Source of the DNA: Siphonodentalium dalli
Lineage: Eukaryota; Mollusca; Scaphopoda; Gadilida; Siphonodentaliidae
DNA length: 64,000 nucleotides
Direction of reading: 5' to 3'
NCBI GenBank assembly: GCA_032622095.1
Contig: CP136062.1
Span: 200,843,959 to 200,907,958 of the forward strand
The position numbers and the translations under genes were made by a program. Below, one piece after another: positions 35,027 to 64,000 of the stretch. Numbering within the stretch: the first letter of the stretch is position 1; each line of letters begins with the position of its first letter. The notes under the pieces are model-generated. The model was not told the DNA's origin, did not search any database, and saw only the letters and a list, made by a program, of their open reading frames with translations.

Positions 35027-37122
35027 CACGACAGGTAAGATACCACCAGGTCCAGCAGCTGATTTACCATCCATGTGCTTTACTGCAATTAACCCATCAT
35101 TTTCAGAAATATCCTGATTGAATGTTTCTATGGCTATTTTACTTTTGTTCAGATCAATAAATTCAGCTACTACGTCATAGATGACGTTTGCATAAAGTTA
35201 ATTCGAAGTTTGAATGTCTGCATGCTCTCTGTCTATATGGAGAGCTCGTAATTGTTCTGAAATTTGTTTATCGCTTGTTGCGTAACAATCTGGATGTGTT
35301 TCAATCGAAAGAACGATACTTTTTAGCGTTGATTTATGGAGTCCTCAGAAAATGCTTTTAGAACTTTTCGACAGTTGTTTGGCTGTTTCACGTTGTTTAC
35401 GTATCTTCTCAGTTTCTACTAAATTTAAATTCTGAAGTTAATTTAGAGTTCGTGCTTATGTTGGTCTGAGCGAAGTTGCCATTTTCTTTTTAGCTTACGA
35501 CACTCTTTAGTTTTTAGTCAAATTTCTTTTGTCCAAAATGGTTTTGAATGCTGAACTATTGTTTTGGATGAAACTGAGTTTGTGCTGTTAACGAGCACAT
35601 TTTTCAAGTTGTTAATACATAACGTTAATTCTTGAGTTGTGTTCATTTTGAAGGTTGTGTTTGAAAAAAAAGCACCCTCTGTGCCCTTATCAAGAGTTTT
35701 TCGCCATTCTGGCCAGTTAGATTTGGAGAAGTCCCACATAGTTTGCACATAATGCAAGAGTGCATGTCATTATAGTAACGTGTGTGTCGTCCTTGTGTGA
35801 TATTATTGAAATTTCGGCTGGTCGTGCATTGACGAGGTTTGTCCCCCATTCGAACAGAGGCACTGCAGATTTGGTCTTTGTGAGAGATGAGTCCCATAGT
35901 AGGTTGAAATAACCAACCAAGTTAGCTTTTGGTTCTTTCAAATCACTGAGTAAAGTATTAATATATTTTGTTTCACCGGGCGGAATATATATACAAGTGA
36001 GCACAAATTAATGTTCATTAGTAAATATCTTACACAAAATTGCTTCAAGATCAGTATCCAATGTACATAGATGGCTGAATTTAATTTCTGGCTCAATAAA
36101 GATTACAACGCCACCATATTCACTATCAGGACGTTTCCATATAAGATTATGCCAGTTTGGGAATCTTCCACCATAATAAACCACGTTTCTTGTAGACACA
36201 AAATATCGATGCGGTTGTATTTATCTGGGCAACTCGCATGGTTAAAAGTATTGATTTTAAGTGAACAGATCTTTTAGACAAGTGATGGCAGTATTCCCAT
36301 AAATTAGAGCAGCTTATGGAGCGTGCGGGGTGATTACCGGAACAGTTTACACAGTATGGATTTATTTCAGAAGCTTTGTGATTTCGAGAAAACATATATT
36401 TTTCTAAAGCACAGTTTTCAGAAGTACGTGGGAGGTCACAGAGATAACTCACGTGACTATACATGTTACTGCGGAAGCACCAATAGTTATGATCTTCCTG
36501 AATGGGTCACATTGGTGGTGTCTGCTTAGTACTGATATGCCAATACTGAAACTTTATTATGAAGAGTTGCTCAGGCATGTCACTTTTATAATTGGCATTA
36601 GTTTACCAATGCCCTTACGCAGAAGGCATTATTTTACTTGTGTTTCGAAGCCGTATTGACTATTTATCTCGTTTTTCAGTTTCGCAGTTTATTTTGGTAT
36701 TAACGTTTTTGATTACGAAAGCTGTACCTTTTTGTGAGGGAAGTCAATATTTAATGTTAGTCCAGATCCACTAAAAGCTTCTTTTGGCCAATATTCATAT
36801 AACTATTCTTCGTCGGATTTATAAGAAAGATGTGCAATGCATCCCTTAGGAAGTTGGTAAGCATACTCAAAGTTAACAGTACCTTTGTGAGCCTTTATCA
36901 CTTTCTTAATCTGCTGACTTGAGCGAAAGTTTCAGAACAAAGTTATTGAAGTCATAGAATTTGATTCCCTCAGACAATTGATTGTTTTTTCTGTGTATCA
37001 TTTTAAAGAGCGTTCCGTGTTAGTTTGTTCCTGATATGCCAAAAATAAAACCTCACTTGCGTGCGGAAAGTTGAACCATCTGATGAATGTCAAAGACTTC
37101 GTAACTTTTTTCCAGACTTCTG

Positions 37123-37521
37123 TTAACCCTTTACCCAACAGAAGGGCCCTGTGCCAATGCATTCTCTTATATATGCGAGTCGACCATAGGTCGCCTCACA
37201 TATATAAGAGAATGCATTGGCTTAACACATTAAAAATTATAAAATTGTTAAAGAATGTAAGAAAAAATGGTAAAAAGTGTTAAAAAAAGATTTTTTTTAG
37301 GCCAATGCATTCTCTTATATATGCGAGGCGACCTATGGTCGACTCGCATATATAAGAGAATGCATTGGCACAGGGCTAACTGTAACTATCACAATGCGGT
37401 CAAGGAGCCGGTTCCAATGATATCCATATTTGTATGGTTCTATTGAGACAGACCGAAGATATTTTAGGCTGTTGAAGCTTTATTTGGCCGGTTTTGGCCG
37501 GTTTGTTGGGTAAAGGGTTAA
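37123..37521 (-). mobile_element. piggyBac-type MITE, family P copy 2
   Basis: Opposite orientation to copy 1: starts TTAACCCTTTACCCAACAGA and ends GGTTTGTTGGGTAAAGGGTTAA (split by its own TTAA). Both hairpins and the spacer are intact. It lies just upstream of the recognisable ORF1 of the fourth non-LTR element. Confidence 0.88.
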
Positions 37522-38481
37522 TAGGGAGTGCATGTTAGCTTGTTGTGTATTTGCTGACCTAGTTTGATCTCCGAAACATGAACCAATAACATTTTTTAAT
37601 AAGTCAGCAGATTTCGAATAGATTGAACTCAGAAATCAGCAACATATTCTCGTGCAAATATGTTTATATTCAATTCGTATAGGTTCATATTGGTCTTATT
37701 GTATTCTGGTATAAGTGAACGTACACCCGGTATTCCGTGGAATGGTCCCGACCACAGTGAAAACATACTACCGTGATAAATAGGCTTGTATAGAACCAAT
37801 TGCTCAACTAGCGCCATTTTGGACCCCCAAATATATTGAGGTTATGATCCAGGAGAACATGCTGAAATTGTTGCCCTATGTCTATTTACCCCAATCGGAT
37901 GTAACAATAGATAACAGGAGTGGCAAGTATATTATAATAATGCTTTATTTCCACCGAACATTATAACATTGTGGATACTCATATTTTAGTATTATTGAAT
38001 TACCATCCCCATGTCGAGTCTTTTTCGAGCTTATTTCTTTGATTCTAGAACGAAAAATAAAACATGTGGGAACATTTTAAAGAACTCGCTATTCGACATA
38101 ATTATGAGATTCCACCGAATACCCCGTACTTTTCTTATCGATGAAACCTGGAATATTTAGTATCATTTCCATGCTTTCATATAGTCACTCTGCCCAACCG
38201 TTTCGCGACCTCTCCGTGAACACGGAGGCATTTCATTGTTACACATTAGCATCTCAGTGAAATTTGGCTTTTGTGACGAAAAATATATATAATACAAGTC
38301 GTTACTTTTTCCAATGGGCACCTTTCGCACAATACACTACCATTGATAAGATTTACTAATAGGTACTACGTCGATTAAATTTTTGTTCTTTCTATCGGTT
38401 TCTATCTGTTACCATATCCATAGTTACAAGAGAACCCAACATCGAGCCAACAACTGACTATCACCATATCATCTACTTATT

Positions 38482-38612
38482 GTATGAGGTGACATGAATA
38501 CAGTCCTGCCTGACTATGTCACCCCCTCGAATATATGATATAAAGTAACTATATTCTGTAATAATGATATATGTGTGTATTGAAAGTATCCTGTCTGATC
38601 CTATCCTACTCT
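38482..38612 (-). repeat. family D repeat, copy 2 (in the presumed 3' UTR of the micro-exon gene)
   Basis: Complement of the 19152-19290 repeat: GACTATGTCACCCCCTCGAA and a terminal GATCCTATCCTACT. It begins within 20 bases downstream of the terminal stop codon of the micro-exon gene. Confidence 0.55.
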
Positions 38613-38630
38613 GATCTTGTAATTGGAATG

Positions 38631-62536
<23,906 letters not shown>

Positions 62537-64000
62537 CTTTTTTTGGATTCAAAAGTTGAACGGGACACACGACGTTGATCAGAAAGATTTGAAACTACTG
62601 ATTGATCAGGGAGGTTCGGAAATAAATAGGTGGAGGGCAGAGAACTCGTGACTCACATTTCGAGAGCCAGCTCAGAAAACTGCGTCGTAAGTGTTAAAAT
62701 ATCCTGGGGTTTAAGTTATGAGATTAGGATTTTTGAATTGTAATACCCAGTGCAAATAGAGATATAAATTTGCAGCGTATATACTTCATGTATAATGAGG
62801 ATACCAGTAACTACTCGCAGATGCGAAGTACTTGAAACTAATCCGATTTTCAGATCCCGCTTCATTATCTCCGTGTTCATGAAGGGGACATGTGCACCGA
62901 CTCATACATAGGGTGTTTCCAGCGATTTAATAGCAACGTATCTGTATATCGAACTATCCATACAACAACATATTATAATTTTGGAGAGTGCAAATCATCC
63001 TGTGGTTTTGGTTGTCAGTCATGTGAAAATGTTTTCGAGAAACAATTTACTTACTTAACTCACATTAGAGAGAAACTCGATGCTAGGTTATTGTGTTGAA
63101 CTATTTTTGGGCAAGATTATGTTCAAGAACAAATCCCTGTAAAGAACATTTGTAAAGGCAACTGGTTATGAGAATTATGTTGGAACTGATATAGTGCACC
63201 GTTAGATAAGTTTACAGCAATAGAAGTTACTATGGTGATGTCTGTATGTGTATTGATGCTACCCGTGTATCGGTATTGCATACTATGGTAACTGCGGCAG
63301 CAGTTATGCGGATGGTTGTGTGTACGGTTGCTACCCACCGGTATATGGTATTGGATCACTCGGCAGCAGCAATATAATCGGCGGGGTATAATCGGCTGAT
63401 AGTGGTAGTGTTTATCTCCACTAGTAATTTGTCAGTTGGCGAAAACATCAACGGTGAATATAAGGTAATTGTGCATCACGGTGATACATATGCTACCGAC
63501 CTATATTGGGTTGGCAAAATCGACAGCGGTTTTGGGGACGAGTGTGCGTATTGTTGCTCCCCACCGATAATGGATCAGTTGGCAACATAGCATAGATGCC
63601 ATTTATGAAAGTGATGGTGGTACTTTTTTATAGCCATAGCCATGCAGGCACTGATGCCAATCACCGGTTGGCAACAAGTTCAGAAGCAAAGGGCCAGTTT
63701 TAGGGATAAGTAATCATTCTGTTAAATGTTTTCTGCCTCTACGGATTGTGATTCTGTGTGGTATGTGCTTCAATTTCCGTGTGGGTGTGGAGTTCACATC
63801 ATTGAGCATGCCCTATAGTCCAAGATGGTGTCCAACATGTTATAAAATATGAAACAAGTCAGTTTAATCCGTTAGCAAGATGGCTGCCAAAATGGTGACC
63901 TTAATTGGAAACAGTATACACATTTTCACTCATATCGTCAAAATCCGTGTCTACTGTTTCAAACTGGTGGTATATTGTGGTTTGTTTTCCTACTATTATT
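62537..64000. other. presumed 5' flank of the micro-exon gene; no gene supported
   Basis: No clear TATA box or coding frame. Degenerate near-repeats (GTTGCT.CCCACCG and ATGGATCA.TTGGCAAC-like segments) occur between 63320 and 63680. The stretch near 63800-63900 (AAGATGG...CCAAAATGG) resembles the dispersed repeat at 30130. Confidence 0.35.

Larger units (their letters stand above)
32340..37060 (-). pseudogene. fourth non-LTR element, decayed (ORF1, endonuclease, RT)
   Basis: Read on the minus strand from about 37060: an ORF1-type segment (GTVNFEYAYQLPKGCIAHLS, YWPKEAFSGSG), a zinc knuckle YCVNCSGNHPARSISC (about 36330-36360), endonuclease start INTFNHASCPDKYNRIDILC then LQETW, YYGGRFPNWHNLIWKR, a mutated metal site VGYFNLLWDSS, then a linker. 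RT follows: GKSAAGPGGILPVV, a PGKS...SYRP block blown up into a minisatellite (33430-34545), LTSIVGKIYERI, the catalytic VADDMTS near 32935, and RPIIEYAFPAWSM near 32560. Many frameshifts and stops; interrupted by a TTAA element at 34631-35026. The ORF1 start may lie beyond 37521. Confidence 0.78.

Noticed and set aside
62890-63099. 69-residue cysteine-containing frame (SYIGCFQ..., CKSSCGFGCQSC)
   Set aside because: Faintly recalls a WSC-type domain, but the cysteine spacing does not fit and no flanking exons were found.

Overview
The window looks like nuclear DNA of an invertebrate animal. It is AT-rich, has no operons or compact coding, and is packed with non-LTR retrotransposons, small inverted-repeat transposons, minisatellites and intron-bearing genes. 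Repeats around 5.8-6.8 kb (a 'gtccgtccgtc' tract followed by 'ccgtgaaacttggcaga'-type sequence) resemble repeats common in mollusc genomes, so a mollusc or other lophotrochozoan is my best inference; it is not proven.

1-6.8 kb: small transposons with TTAA ends, a fold-back repeat, a 5' fragment of a non-LTR element (ORF1 plus the first codons of ORF2), and a minisatellite. 6.9-14.6 kb: a minus-strand CR1/L2-like non-LTR element (2A-like motif, PHD-type zinc finger, endonuclease, reverse transcriptase). It is split by a 4.1 kb insertion that carries a KDZ/Zisupton-type transposase remnant and has terminal inverted repeats and an 8-bp target duplication. That insertion itself holds a GC-rich transposon (8-bp duplication, Mutator-like transposase remnant), a fold-back element and a second non-LTR fragment. 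14.9-18.4 kb: a tandem repeat pair and a third decayed non-LTR element. 18.5-27.7 kb: no gene seen; it contains an 839-bp hAT-type element and several tandem and fold-back arrays.

28.0-30.0 kb: a plausible host gene on the plus strand, with a TATA box, a noncoding first exon, a GT-AG intron, and a single coding exon for a 126-residue HEAT-like protein. 32.3-37.1 kb: a fourth decayed non-LTR element (minus strand). A piece of its reverse transcriptase coding sequence has expanded into a 1.1 kb minisatellite.

38.6-62.5 kb: the most interesting object. On the minus strand I can assemble a micro-exon gene of 18 coding exons (24-69 bp each, terminal exon 30 bp with stop). All are multiples of three and all splice in phase 0, starting at an ATG at 62536 and ending at a TAA at 38631, for a predicted protein of 279 residues. 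Five exons (e2-e6) are tandem duplicates encoding a lysine-rich repeat of about 20 residues. The introns hold many TTAA-flanked fold-back transposons, a tRNA-derived SINE with a 14-bp target duplication, and minisatellites that abut exon edges. I recognise no known family for this protein. 62.6-64 kb: no gene I can support.

Five near-identical copies of one TTAA-flanked element of about 400 bp (34.6, 37.1, 42.3, 53.8 and 57.6 kb) indicate recent piggyBac-type activity in this locus.
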